Shown one piece after another: positions 1 through 7,824 of a stretch of DNA of 52,140 nt. Position numbers and translations under genes: made by a program. The number at the start of each line of letters is the position of its first letter. Positions within the stretch are counted from its first letter, which is position 1. Below the pieces are notes generated by a model, which saw only the letters and a program-made list of their open reading frames with translations, made no database searches and was not told the origin of the DNA. The DNA is from UM-FILTER-39-64 sp964367055 (GTDB lineage Bacteria; Patescibacteriota; Minisyncoccia; UBA6257; UBA9933), in contig CAYIWD010000001.1 of NCBI GenBank assembly GCA_964367055.1, forward strand, positions 1 to 52,140, written 5' to 3'.

Positions 1-72
1 AAAGAAAATTTTTCATTTGAAATCTTTCGTAAAAAACAAGAAATAATTCTTAAAAAAATCTCAATATTATGA
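1..72 (+). CDS. C-terminal end of an unidentified upstream protein (partial)
   Basis: Frame 1 is open from the window edge to a TGA at 70-72, giving the last 23 residues of a protein (lysine- and isoleucine-rich, ending KKISIL). The TGA overlaps the ATG of the next gene as ATGA, the same arrangement used by many real gene pairs in this window. That overlap is the main reason to believe this is a genuine gene end. The family cannot be told from so few residues. Confidence 0.5.
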   Translation, partial: KENFSFEIFRKKQEIILKKISIL

Positions 73-1589
73 AGATTCTTTTGGTTAGGCCATATTATTA
101 TATAGATAAAGAGGACTGCCCCTATATTTTTAGGGAGCCATTGGGTTTGGAATATTTGAAAAGTTACGCCGGAGACGAAGCTGATATAGAAATATTTGAT
201 ATGCTGGGAATTTATTGGAATATATATAAAGAAATTGAAGGTAACTCCAATTTAATGAAAATAGGAGGCGATATCAAAGATTTATTTTCTAAAATTGAAC
301 AAGGCAAGCCTGATGTCATAGGTATTACTTCAATGTTTTTAACCGAAAAGGAATTGTTGTTGAATTTAACTAAAGCCATAAAAACTAATTATCCGCAAAT
401 TAAAATAATTGTTGGCGGTCCGCACCCGAGCTGTCTCGGCAAAGAGCTTTTAAATATTAATCCTTATATTGATATTTTGGTTATTGGCGAAGGTGAAGAA
501 ACCCTTAAAGAATTAATTAGGAAAAAATTTGAAAATCTGCCCGGAATTCAGGGAATAATTTTTAAAGACAAGCGTAGCGGCAAAATAATTGAAACCGATG
601 GGAGATGTCCGGTTGATATTAATTCCATTCCTTTTCCGGCCCGGGACGCCGTGCCTTATAAAAATTACAATAAAACTGTTAAGTATTCGGCTTTGCGGAC
701 GAGATTGGGACAAAAAACCGCTTTGTCTTTAATGAATTTGATTTCTAATACTCCAATTGACGATTTAATGGACAAGCTTGTTAATCCCTTAATGAAGAAA
801 TTCGGCCACACTCCAAACAGTTTTCCTTCAGCCGCTATACTTACTAGCCGGAGCTGTCCAAATCGCTGTACTTTTTGCGCCATTCGCAGGGTTTGGAGCG
901 ATATATACAGGATGCGTTCAGCTGAAGATGTAATTAATGAAATAAAACTATTGGTTGAAAAATACCATATCAGGCACTTGGCGATTCAGGATGATAATTT
1001 TACTGTTTCAAAAGACAGGACTATTAAAATTTGTAAAGCCATAATTGAAAGCAAATTTAATATCACTATGGAAGCTTCAAGCGGAATTTATATTCCATCT
1101 CTCGATGAAGAAGTTTTAACCTGGCTTAAAAAAGCGGGTTTGAACTTTATGTATTTAGGAGTTGAATCAGGTAGCCAAAATACTTTGACGAATATCATTA
1201 AAAAAAGATTAGATTTAAAAAAAGTTGATGAAGTAATTGATATCGCGAGGGCAATCGGTATTAAAACCGGCGGATATTTCATTATCGGCTTCCCGGGCGA
1301 GACGCTAAGCGATATGAAAGCAACTATTGATTACGCGTTAAATAGCAAATTGGATATGACGCGGCTGTATCTGCTTCAACCGTTTCCGGGCTCGGAAATG
1401 TATGAAACCTGCGTTAAAAACGGATATTTAACAAGCGATTACGATTACGCCGAAACAAAAATTTTCAAAGAAAAATTTTATATTAAAACTCCTGATTTTA
1501 AGCCGGAGCAAGTTGAGGCATTAGTTCGTGAAGGCAGGCAAGCGCTTTTTAAAGCCGGTAAACTATCCAGCGGATTTTTTAATAAATAA
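69..1589 (+). CDS. B12-binding-domain radical SAM protein
   Basis: A 506-residue protein with the two-part layout of cobalamin-dependent (class B) radical SAM enzymes. The N-terminal Rossmann-like B12 domain (about 10-170) contains DVIGITSMF, IIVGGPHPS and VIGEGEETL. The radical SAM barrel follows, with the cluster motif CPNRCTFC at Cys263, Cys267 and Cys270, then IQDDNF and GVESGSQ. A linker of about 80 residues between the domains (roughly 180-260) is longer than usual. The family uses a 4Fe-4S cluster to cleave SAM and often methylates unactivated carbons; the substrate here is unknown. It starts in an ATGA overlap with the upstream frame. A REP-like palindrome covers its stop codon. The context suggests glycan tailoring, which is inference. 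Confidence 0.85.
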   Translation: MKILLVRPYYYIDKEDCPYIFREPLGLEYLKSYAGDEADIEIFDMLGIYWNIYKEIEGNSNLMKIGGDIKDLFSKIEQGKPDVIGITSMFLTEKELLLNLTKAIKTNYPQIKIIVGGPHPSCLGKELLNINPYIDILVIGEGEETLKELIRKKFENLPGIQGIIFKDKRSGKIIETDGRCPVDINSIPFPARDAVPYKNYNKTVKYSALRTRLGQKTALSLMNLISNTPIDDLMDKLVNPLMKKFGHTPNSFPSAAILTSRSCPNRCTFCAIRRVWSDIYRMRSAEDVINEIKLLVEKYHIRHLAIQDDNFTVSKDRTIKICKAIIESKFNITMEASSGIYIPSLDEEVLTWLKKAGLNFMYLGVESGSQNTLTNIIKKRLDLKKVDEVIDIARAIGIKTGGYFIIGFPGETLSDMKATIDYALNSKLDMTRLYLLQPFPGSEMYETCVKNGYLTSDYDYAETKIFKEKFYIKTPDFKPEQVEALVREGRQALFKAGKLSSGFFNK

Positions 1590-1609
1590 CGACTTGCGAT
1601 GTCGTTATT
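1585..1609 (+). repeat. REP-like palindrome, left flank of transposase gene
   Basis: A 9-bp perfect stem (AATAACGAC / GTCGTTATT) surrounds a 7-nt loop, TTGCGAT. It overlaps the TAA of the radical SAM gene and lies just upstream of the REP-associated transposase. The same core recurs at 1782-1802 and 2317-2337, so it is probably the substrate repeat of that transposase. Confidence 0.75.
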
Positions 1610-1630
1610 ATTGATTTAGACTGAGATTAT

Positions 1631-2313
1631 ATGGATTTAGTTCATACATTAAGCAGGGGAGTGGATAAGCGAGATATTTTTATTGACGAACAGGATTATT
1701 TTAGGTTTGTGCATGATTTGTTTGAATTTAACGATCAAGAAAGTGCGGATAATATTTTTATTTTTTCCATAAAATTAAATCTAACGACATCGCAAGTCGT
1801 TATATTACGAAAGAGAGGAAGCCGAGAAAGTTTTTGGTTACCATTCATGCGTTTTGTTTGATGAATAATCATTATCATTTATTATTGAGCCCCAGAATCG
1901 ATAATGGTATCACCCAATTTATGAAAAAGATTAATATAGGATATGCAAAATATTTTAACTCGAAATATCAGCGAAAAGGCACTTTATTTGAGGGGCGCTA
2001 TAAATCGGTAATAGTTAAAGATGAGTCCCATTTTATCCACTTGCCTTATTATATTCATTTTAATCCGTTGGATTTTAAATTTTCAGGTTGGCGCAAGCGC
2101 GAATTAAAGAATTATAGGGCGGCGTTAAAATTTTTAGATAATTATCGTTGGTCAAGTCATTTGGATTACCTCGGCAATAATAATTTTCCGTCGGTTACCC
2201 AAAGGAATTTTTTAATGGAATTTTTCGGCGGGCCAAAAGGATATAAAAATTCTATAAAGCAATGGCTTAGAGAAATAGAATTAGAAAATATTCAAGATAT
2301 GAGTTTAGAATAA
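1631..2313 (+). pseudogene. REP-associated tyrosine transposase (RAYT, IS200-like Y1 family), frameshifted
   Basis: Two overlapping frames together encode one RAYT. Frame 2 from ATG 1631 gives the typical start (HTLSRGVDKRDIF, YFRFVHDLFEFND). Frame 1, open from 1753 to the TAA at 2313, gives KERKPRKFLVTIHAFCLM, then the HUH motif in NNHYHLLL, then GYAKYFNSKYQRKGTLFEGRYKS with candidate catalytic tyrosines, and WSSHLDY. The switch falls in a T-rich tract at about 1754-1766, so it is either a homopolymer indel (mutation or assembly error) or, less likely, programmed slippage. RAYTs are single-strand transposases that mobilise REP palindromes; copies of one palindrome flank this gene on both sides and one lies inside it. 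It interrupts the glycan locus and is not part of the pathway. Confidence 0.8.
1782..1802 (-). repeat. REP-like palindrome inside the transposase gene, inverted orientation
   Basis: A 7-bp stem (TAACGAC / GTCGTTA) with loop ATCGCAA, the exact reverse complement of the loop in the left flanking copy. It lies in the coding region between the N-terminal part and the HUH motif. In frame 1 it reads as part of a variable loop (SNDIASRYI), so it need not disrupt the protein. The frameshift lies just upstream of it. Confidence 0.65.
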
Positions 2314-2316
2314 ATC

Positions 2317-2337
2317 TAACGACTTACGATGTCGTTA
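2317..2337 (+). repeat. REP-like palindrome, right flank of transposase gene
   Basis: A 7-bp stem TAACGAC / GTCGTTA with loop TTACGAT, one base different from the left copy and in the same orientation. It starts four bases after the transposase stop codon. With the copy at 1585-1609 it brackets the gene. Confidence 0.7.
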
Positions 2338-2349
2338 TATTATATTGAT

Positions 2350-2391
2350 AAAAAAAATTAGCCAGCAACTCGCGTAAAGCAATTGCTGGCT
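2350..2391 (-). terminator. Rho-independent terminator of the minus-strand gene
   Basis: A 9-bp stem (AGCCAGCAA 2360-2368 / TTGCTGGCT 2383-2391) is followed on the minus strand by a run of eight T (plus-strand A's at about 2350-2357). The T-run lies only on the minus-strand exit side, so it serves the 2434-3249 gene and not the transposase. Confidence 0.75.
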
Positions 2392-2433
2392 GGTTGGGGG
2401 TTGGGAGGTATCGTTTCAGCGGTGGACAATGTC

Positions 2434-3249
2434 TCATCCGCAGCCGAGATCGTCTTTGCCTAGGATTCCTATTAGTCCTCTTACCCAGAGTGGCTCATCC
2501 TTCTCCTCATTTTTGCCCTCATTTTCTAGTGCTTTGAGAGTAGTGTCAAATTGCTTGAGTAATTTGACACGTTTGTCCCAGGGAATTTGGAAGAACCGTT
2601 TCATCACTTCGTGCGTCTTGAGCGGTGTGCGAAACATTGGATCGTCGGTCCGATGGGGCGGCTCAATGACTACCACATCAGTCGCTGTGGTGTCGCTATA
2701 AAACATGTCATCAGCGACGAAAAACCACTGCTGACCGGCCGAGATTTCTCCATGCTCTTTTGCGGCAATTTGCGCCATCATCGCTCGCGCGATTTGGCTG
2801 CCGCAGGAAACCATAAAAATTCTGGTTATACCCGCTTCAGAAAAAAGGCGGGTTGCTTCTACAATTTCCTCGGCCGTGTTGTTAACGATACGACCGACCT
2901 CGGCGACATCATTCTCTCCGTAGAAGATAGTACAATCGTATTGTGTACGACCAGGCCGTCCGTGTTTCCTGTTCCGTAATTCTTCAAATTCCATTAATCG
3001 CTGAGCGTGTTTGAAAAAATATCTTTTTGTAAAGCCGATTTCATCAGGATTATTCTTACCAGGAATACAGCCATTTCCCAGCACGAGTAATGAAACAGTA
3101 TCGGGCTTGATAAGTTCTTCATCTGAAGTTATTTTCACCGCCATCGGTAAGCTGCCCATCTTATTCGGCGGCTCACCCCACATCAATCTTTCCCACTCTG
3201 GAAGGGGCAAATTTATGTCTCTTCCGCAAACAAAGATTCCTGTCTTCAT
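2434..3249 (-). CDS. Uncharacterised protein, possibly DUF218/YdcF-like
   Basis: A 271-residue soluble protein. I do not recognise it firmly. The core VSLLVLGNG, then NNTAEEIVEATRLFSEAGI and IFMVSCGSQIARAMM, resembles the order seen in DUF218 (YdcF/SanA) proteins: a VLGxG strand, an NT-x-EN-like helix, and a strand followed by a histidine/arginine helix. The match is by eye only. The C-terminal tail (LENEGKNEEKDE) is charged. The start at 3249 is well supported by a strong GGAGG site about nine bases upstream and by a consensus promoter. The gene is clearly GC-richer than its surroundings (34 of 60 bases G/C at 2641-2700), lies on the opposite strand, and has its own terminator, so it looks like an independent unit, perhaps acquired. 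No role in glycan synthesis can be claimed. Confidence 0.75.
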   Translation of the reverse strand: MKTGIFVCGRDINLPLPEWERLMWGEPPNKMGSLPMAVKITSDEELIKPDTVSLLVLGNGCIPGKNNPDEIGFTKRYFFKHAQRLMEFEELRNRKHGRPGRTQYDCTIFYGENDVAEVGRIVNNTAEEIVEATRLFSEAGITRIFMVSCGSQIARAMMAQIAAKEHGEISAGQQWFFVADDMFYSDTTATDVVVIEPPHRTDDPMFRTPLKTHEVMKRFFQIPWDKRVKLLKQFDTTLKALENEGKNEEKDEPLWVRGLIGILGKDDLGCG

Positions 3250-3301
3250 TCCCGTATCCTCCTCTCTTATTCGATTTGATTTTTTACAAGTTTCTACTTC
3301 T

Positions 3302-3329
3302 ATTATAGCATACTTAATTAAAATGTCAA
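3302..3329 (-). promoter_or_regulatory. Consensus sigma-70-type promoter for the minus-strand gene
   Basis: On the minus strand TTGACA (3324-3329) is separated by 16 bases from a perfect TATAAT (3302-3307). It lies about 55 bases upstream of the start codon at 3249 and is followed by a GAGGAGG ribosome binding site. This is the best promoter in the window. Confidence 0.8.
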
Positions 3330-3373
3330 ATCAGAATTAGCGTTTTTTAAAAACTAAAAACTTTCAATATTTG

Positions 3374-3423
3374 GGAAGTCGGATGTCCTGATATTGCGTT
3401 AATATTTGGGACATCCGACTTCC
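3374..3423. repeat. Perfect 15-bp inverted repeat (REP-like)
   Basis: GGAAGTCGGATGTCC (3374-3388) and its exact reverse complement (3409-3423) enclose a 20-nt AT-rich loop. Both arms are preceded by the same AATATTTG, so the unit also has a direct-repeat component. No T-run follows on either strand, so it is not a normal terminator. It fills the gap between the divergent 3249 and 3486 genes. Confidence 0.7.
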
Positions 3424-3447
3424 TGTAATTGAATTTTTCCATAAATC

Positions 3448-3476
3448 TTGATTTTTTTAGCTGACTGGTTTATTAT
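3448..3476 (+). promoter_or_regulatory. Likely promoter with very short leader
   Basis: TTGATT (3448-3453), a 17-base spacer, then TATTAT (3471-3476, five of six matches to TATAAT). The start codon at 3486 lies nine bases after the -10 box, so the transcript would be almost leaderless. No Shine-Dalgarno site is present. Confidence 0.5.
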
Positions 3477-3485
3477 GATTTTCTG

Positions 3486-4853
3486 ATGGCTATTTCTCAA
3501 AAATACGAAACAAAATACTCAATTTATAAACTGGAGTTATCCAAGGGTAAGGTTTTTATTACAAGAACCGTTAAAGGCACTGGCGCGGTGAGTAATTTTT
3601 TTTATTACACTTTTATTGATAAAAACGGCAACGCCACAACTAAAAGAATTGATAAAAATATCGGGCAAAAAATAATTAAAACCTGCCTCAAAGACGATAA
3701 TATCAGTTCGGCTTTGATGGTAGTGGAAAAAGGAAAAATCAACAAAGTAAAAAATAAAGCTATAAACTTTGAAGATAAAAGCCAATCAGAATATCTTTTC
3801 ACTTCAACCGGCGACAAATTTGTTTATCATAAAAATTCTCTGGATGCTTTTAGAAATAAGACTGGCAAGACAATTATTTCTACCCACATCAGTCCAGAAG
3901 GAACATGTAATTTAAGATGCCCTTATTGTTCTGTGGCTTATCGTAACAGCTTTGGCAATAGAATTAAATTAAGTGTAATTAAAAAATACGTTAATACTCT
4001 TAAAAAATATGGCCTTAAAGCCGTGATTTTAACCGGCGGCGGCGAACCAACTCTTTATCCTCAAATTAACGAACTAATTGAATTTATTCACGATAAAGCT
4101 GGCTTGGAGTTAGCTTTAATTACTAATGGCACTGCGCTAACGAGAATCGCTCCTAAAAACAGAACCAAATTTAAATGGCTAAGAGTTTCTGTAAACTTAT
4201 TTGACGGCTGGGAGAAAAAAATAAATATTCCCAAGGAATTTATCAATACTAAAACAACCATTGGCTTTAGCCATATTTACACGTTGGAGCATAATTACGG
4301 CGATAAAAAAATTGATTATAAGGAAGTTCTCGCCAAAATTATTAAGCTGATGGATAAATTTAATGCCCAGTATTTGCGTTTGCTTCCGAATTGTCTGATT
4401 AAGGGCGATAAATTCAATTACCAGCATATAGGACTGGATAGACTGATTGCGTCTTTCAAAGACAAAAGAATTTTTCACCAGTTAAAAATTCACCAGACAC
4501 CTGATTTTAAACTCTGTTACCAGTCGTATTTCAGGCCATACCTATCGGAAGAAAAAAATCCTTGGAATAATAAGCCCGGCACGGTTTTCCCCTGCGATTC
4601 CATAGTTTTGAATTCCTCGGTTAAAAAATTTTTGGATAAATACGCGGTCTGTAGCCCGGAAAAAATAGGCGAGTATTTGGACAAAAAAATTAAACAAAGA
4701 TTTAAGCCAGGGATTGATTGCAAGGGGTGTGTTTTTGTCAGAAATAATAAAATAATTGAGCATTTAGTAAATTGCAACACGCAGAAATACGAAAATTATT
4801 TCAAAAATTCTGAAGGTAGAAAAATTAATAATTTGCACAAAAATTTTGTATGA
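3486..4853 (+). CDS. Radical SAM protein
   Basis: A 455-residue protein. Residues 1-135 form an unrecognised N-terminal region. The radical SAM domain follows: THISPEGTCNLRCPYC with Cys141, Cys145 and Cys148, and the SAM-binding ILTGGGEPTLYP about 35 residues later. A C-terminal cysteine group (DCKGCVF, VNC) may bind an auxiliary cluster or zinc. No B12-binding domain is seen. It is the first gene of an operon; its stop overlaps the next start as ATGA (4850-4853), which suggests translational coupling to the glycosyltransferase-methyltransferase fusion. The reaction is not predictable from sequence; a sugar- or peptide-modifying role is inference. Confidence 0.85.
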   Translation: MAISQKYETKYSIYKLELSKGKVFITRTVKGTGAVSNFFYYTFIDKNGNATTKRIDKNIGQKIIKTCLKDDNISSALMVVEKGKINKVKNKAINFEDKSQSEYLFTSTGDKFVYHKNSLDAFRNKTGKTIISTHISPEGTCNLRCPYCSVAYRNSFGNRIKLSVIKKYVNTLKKYGLKAVILTGGGEPTLYPQINELIEFIHDKAGLELALITNGTALTRIAPKNRTKFKWLRVSVNLFDGWEKKINIPKEFINTKTTIGFSHIYTLEHNYGDKKIDYKEVLAKIIKLMDKFNAQYLRLLPNCLIKGDKFNYQHIGLDRLIASFKDKRIFHQLKIHQTPDFKLCYQSYFRPYLSEEKNPWNNKPGTVFPCDSIVLNSSVKKFLDKYAVCSPEKIGEYLDKKIKQRFKPGIDCKGCVFVRNNKIIEHLVNCNTQKYENYFKNSEGRKINNLHKNFV

Positions 4854-6349
4854 AGCCAATCACGACAATTTTAGTAGTAAATAATGAAGAGCATATAGTC
4901 AGAAGATGTTTAGAGAGTATAAAACCTATAAGCTCAGAAATAATTGTGATTCACGACGGAAAATGCGCTGATAAATCATTAAAAATCGCTTCTGAATTTA
5001 CAGAAAAAGTTTTTGAAAGGAAAAAATATTATTGTCCTGAGCCGCACTTAGTTGACGCTCTGTATATGGCGCATCACGATTGGATATTGCGTTTGGATGC
5101 CGACGAATATTTATCGCCAGATTTAATAGAGCATATTTTGCGACTTGATTTAGAAAAAGAACCTTATACTCATTTTAAAGCTAATTGGCGGGAACACATG
5201 GTTGAGCAAGCCAAGCATCCGACAAAAATTCTTTTATTTAACAGAAACCATAGCTTAAGCATCGGCATTCCGCATCGGGCAGTGGAAGTTTCAGGAGAGG
5301 GTCTACTTTTAGACGGCTACTTAGAGCACACGCCTTTACATGCTAATTTTGGTTTTAAAGAAATGCTTCTAAAAAAATTAAAGCCGTTTGCCAAGGTGGA
5401 TGCGGCTTTAAGATATGCCAATCCAGTTAAAATTTATTCATTGAATGGCGAAAATAAATTGCCTAAAAAAATTCTTTTGAGAAATAAGTATCCGCTCATT
5501 ACCGCGCCATTTTTTGCTTTCCGCGTTTATTTTAAAACATTAAAAGAACTAATAAAAAGCCGGAATTGGTTTGCATTTAAAAGAGTCCTTGCGGTGGCGC
5601 ACGCCCATTTAATTGAGCAATTTTTGTTGTCTTATTACATGTATCAAGAAAAGAAAAATTTAAAAAACAAATATTTAATAACCAGCGCTGATAATGATTA
5701 TGATGAAGAATATTATGAAAGAGGACTTTTGAGCGGTAAATCATTATATTCAAATTATCGCTGGATGCCGGAATTAACCATTAGGAGCGCCTATTTTATG
5801 GCCAAAGATTTGCCCATTGAAGAAGGAGCGAAGATTTTAGATTTCGGTTGCGCCAAAGGATATTTTGTCAGAGCTTTGCGTTTCCTAAATTTTGAGGCTT
5901 ATGGAGTTGATATTTCCGATTACGCCATCTCTAAAGCTGAAAAGGATGTGATTAAGCACTGCAAGTTGATTAAACATATTTCAGACCTCAAAAAAATATT
6001 TAATGTCAAATTCGACTGGGTTATTGCCAAAGACGTTTTTGAACACATGCCGGAAAAGCAACTGTCGGAAAACCTAAAAGAGCTCGCGTCAATTACTAAA
6101 AAAATGTTTGTTGTGGTTCCTTTGGGGATTGATGATATTAGCGGCAACTTTGTCGTCCCTGATTATAATAAAGAAATCACTCATGTGACGGCCAGAACGG
6201 ATAAGTGGTGGAAAAGCTTTTTTAAAAAAAATAATTTTTCCGTTGAAAAAGTGAGTTTTAATTTCAGGTTTTGCAAGCACAATTGGACCTCTGTTTGGCC
6301 CAGAGGCAACGGCTTTTATATTCTAAAAAGCAGGCACCCCAAAAAATGA
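4850..6349 (+). CDS. GT2 glycosyltransferase fused to a SAM-dependent methyltransferase
   Basis: A 499-residue two-domain protein. The N-terminal half is a family 2 (GT-A) glycosyltransferase: ITTILVVNNEEHIVRRCLESI, EIIVIHDGKCADKS, and LRLDADEYLSPDL, which carries the metal-binding DxD. The C-terminal half (about 315-499) is a class I methyltransferase with motif I ILDFGCAKGYFVRAL, the acidic strand YGVDISDYAI, and VIAKDVFEHMPEK. It presumably transfers a sugar and methylates that sugar or the acceptor. It is coupled by ATGA overlaps to genes on both sides (4850 and 6346). Domain fusion of these two activities is known in polysaccharide loci. Substrates unknown. Confidence 0.85.
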   Translation: MKPITTILVVNNEEHIVRRCLESIKPISSEIIVIHDGKCADKSLKIASEFTEKVFERKKYYCPEPHLVDALYMAHHDWILRLDADEYLSPDLIEHILRLDLEKEPYTHFKANWREHMVEQAKHPTKILLFNRNHSLSIGIPHRAVEVSGEGLLLDGYLEHTPLHANFGFKEMLLKKLKPFAKVDAALRYANPVKIYSLNGENKLPKKILLRNKYPLITAPFFAFRVYFKTLKELIKSRNWFAFKRVLAVAHAHLIEQFLLSYYMYQEKKNLKNKYLITSADNDYDEEYYERGLLSGKSLYSNYRWMPELTIRSAYFMAKDLPIEEGAKILDFGCAKGYFVRALRFLNFEAYGVDISDYAISKAEKDVIKHCKLIKHISDLKKIFNVKFDWVIAKDVFEHMPEKQLSENLKELASITKKMFVVVPLGIDDISGNFVVPDYNKEITHVTARTDKWWKSFFKKNNFSVEKVSFNFRFCKHNWTSVWPRGNGFYILKSRHPKK

Positions 6350-7815
6350 AAAAAATTCTTCTTATTTCAATTTTAAAAAACAGCCATCGTAATTTGAGCT
6401 GTCTGGCTTTATTTTCGTTTTTGCGCTCAAAAAATTTTGACGTGAATTTGCTTTTTTTGCCCAAAGAAAAAGAATATCAGGAAAAAATCGTAGGCCGTTT
6501 TCTTAAATCAAAAAATTTTTCCGTCGTCGGCATTTCGGTGATGACTGACAACTTTTATCTTGCCGGCAGGCTGAGCAAAAACATTAAAAAATTCCTGCCC
6601 CGCGCTCATATTATTTGGGGCGGCATTCACCCGACACTCGAAGCAAAAGAATGCCTCGCCTTTGCAAACAGCGTTTGCGTAGGCGAAGGAGAAATTAGTT
6701 TTTTGTCTTTAATCAAAAAAGTTTTTAAAAATGAAGATTATTCTTCTTTGCCTGGAATTGGGACGAAAAGTTCTAATGGTTGTTTTATAGTAAATCCTCC
6801 TCCGCCCCTAATTAACAACCTCGACTCCTTGCCATATATTAAATATGATTGGAGCCGTTTTTATATTGCTGATGCCAAAGGACTTCGCCATTTTGACGCA
6901 AAAGAATATGATAAGTATTCAAATTATAACGGCGAGGATTACACAATAATGACCTCAAGAGGCTGTCCTTTCAGTTGCGCTTATTGCTGTAATTCATTTA
7001 TAAACGAACTTTATCATATGAGGGGCCGCATCAGACGCCAGAGCGTTAATCATGTTATTAAAGAAATTAAACTCGCCAGGCAGACTATGAATAATATCCA
7101 GTTTATTAATTTTAACGACGACCAATTTTTGACCGATAAAAAATGGAAAGATGAATTTTGCAGAAAATATAAAAAGGAAATTAATCTCCCCTTTATTGTC
7201 CGGCTTTGCCCGGGCACTTTTGATGAAAATGACGTAAAGAAACTGAAGAAAGCTGGGATGATGTTTGCAACGGTTGGTATTCAGTCAGGCAGCGAAAGGA
7301 CGAACAGGGATATTTTTAAACGGAGATTTGATAGGAACGCGATTATAGAAGCGTCTCACATTTTCAGTAGAAACGGCATCCATCCATTTTATGATGTTAT
7401 TATTCGTAATGATTTAGAGAATGACTCTGACAGAAAAAAGACAATTGAACTTTTGCTTGAGCTGGAAAAGCCGTTCGCTTTTAATTTTTTCGCTTTAACG
7501 GCGTTTCCCAAAACTCAGCTTGAACAGATTTATAAAAAAAGGGGAATAAAGCCGAGAATAAATCCTTACAGTAAAAAAAGTTATTCTGATTACGACGAAA
7601 AAGATTTTTATTTTCAGCTCGCTTATGTAATCGGTTTTACGTCAAACAACATCTGCCGTTATTTTTCAAATCACTCAAAGGATAAATCTGTTCGCCGCGT
7701 GTTAAATAGCTATTATAACGCGATGAAAGATAGGAAAAATAAAGTTACTGAATCCCAGCAAACGATTCAATCCAATCCAAAAAGCCATCAGACCGTTGGG
7801 GAGGCAAGAGGATAA
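6346..7815 (+). CDS. B12-binding-domain radical SAM protein
   Basis: A 490-residue protein when started at ATG 6346, chosen because it forms an ATGA overlap with the previous stop and begins directly with the B12-domain strand KKILLISIL; upstream in-frame codons have no support. The B12-like domain (about 1-150) shows VVGISVMTD, IIWGGIHPT and VCVGEGE. The radical SAM motif SRGCPFSCAYC has Cys207, Cys211 and Cys214, followed by NFNDDQF and GIQSGSE. The last 25 residues (from about VTESQQTIQSN) look unstructured and polar. It belongs to the same class as six other proteins in this window. Confidence 0.85.
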   Translation: MKKILLISILKNSHRNLSCLALFSFLRSKNFDVNLLFLPKEKEYQEKIVGRFLKSKNFSVVGISVMTDNFYLAGRLSKNIKKFLPRAHIIWGGIHPTLEAKECLAFANSVCVGEGEISFLSLIKKVFKNEDYSSLPGIGTKSSNGCFIVNPPPPLINNLDSLPYIKYDWSRFYIADAKGLRHFDAKEYDKYSNYNGEDYTIMTSRGCPFSCAYCCNSFINELYHMRGRIRRQSVNHVIKEIKLARQTMNNIQFINFNDDQFLTDKKWKDEFCRKYKKEINLPFIVRLCPGTFDENDVKKLKKAGMMFATVGIQSGSERTNRDIFKRRFDRNAIIEASHIFSRNGIHPFYDVIIRNDLENDSDRKKTIELLLELEKPFAFNFFALTAFPKTQLEQIYKKRGIKPRINPYSKKSYSDYDEKDFYFQLAYVIGFTSNNICRYFSNHSKDKSVRRVLNSYYNAMKDRKNKVTESQQTIQSNPKSHQTVGEARG

Positions 7816-7824
7816 AATAAATAT

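Noticed and set aside
665..883. Minus-strand open frames inside the radical SAM genes (for example here)
   Set aside because: They lie entirely inside well-supported genes, lack family motifs and start signals, and are typical shadow frames in AT-rich coding DNA.
1585..2337. Possible CRISPR-like repeat series (three similar palindromes)
   Set aside because: Spacing is irregular, one copy is inverted and inside a transposase gene, and there are no cas genes; REP-type repeats explain it better.
2587..2979. 130-codon plus-strand frame opposite the minus-strand gene
   Set aside because: The minus-strand gene has a promoter, ribosome binding site and terminator; the plus frame has none and no recognisable motif.
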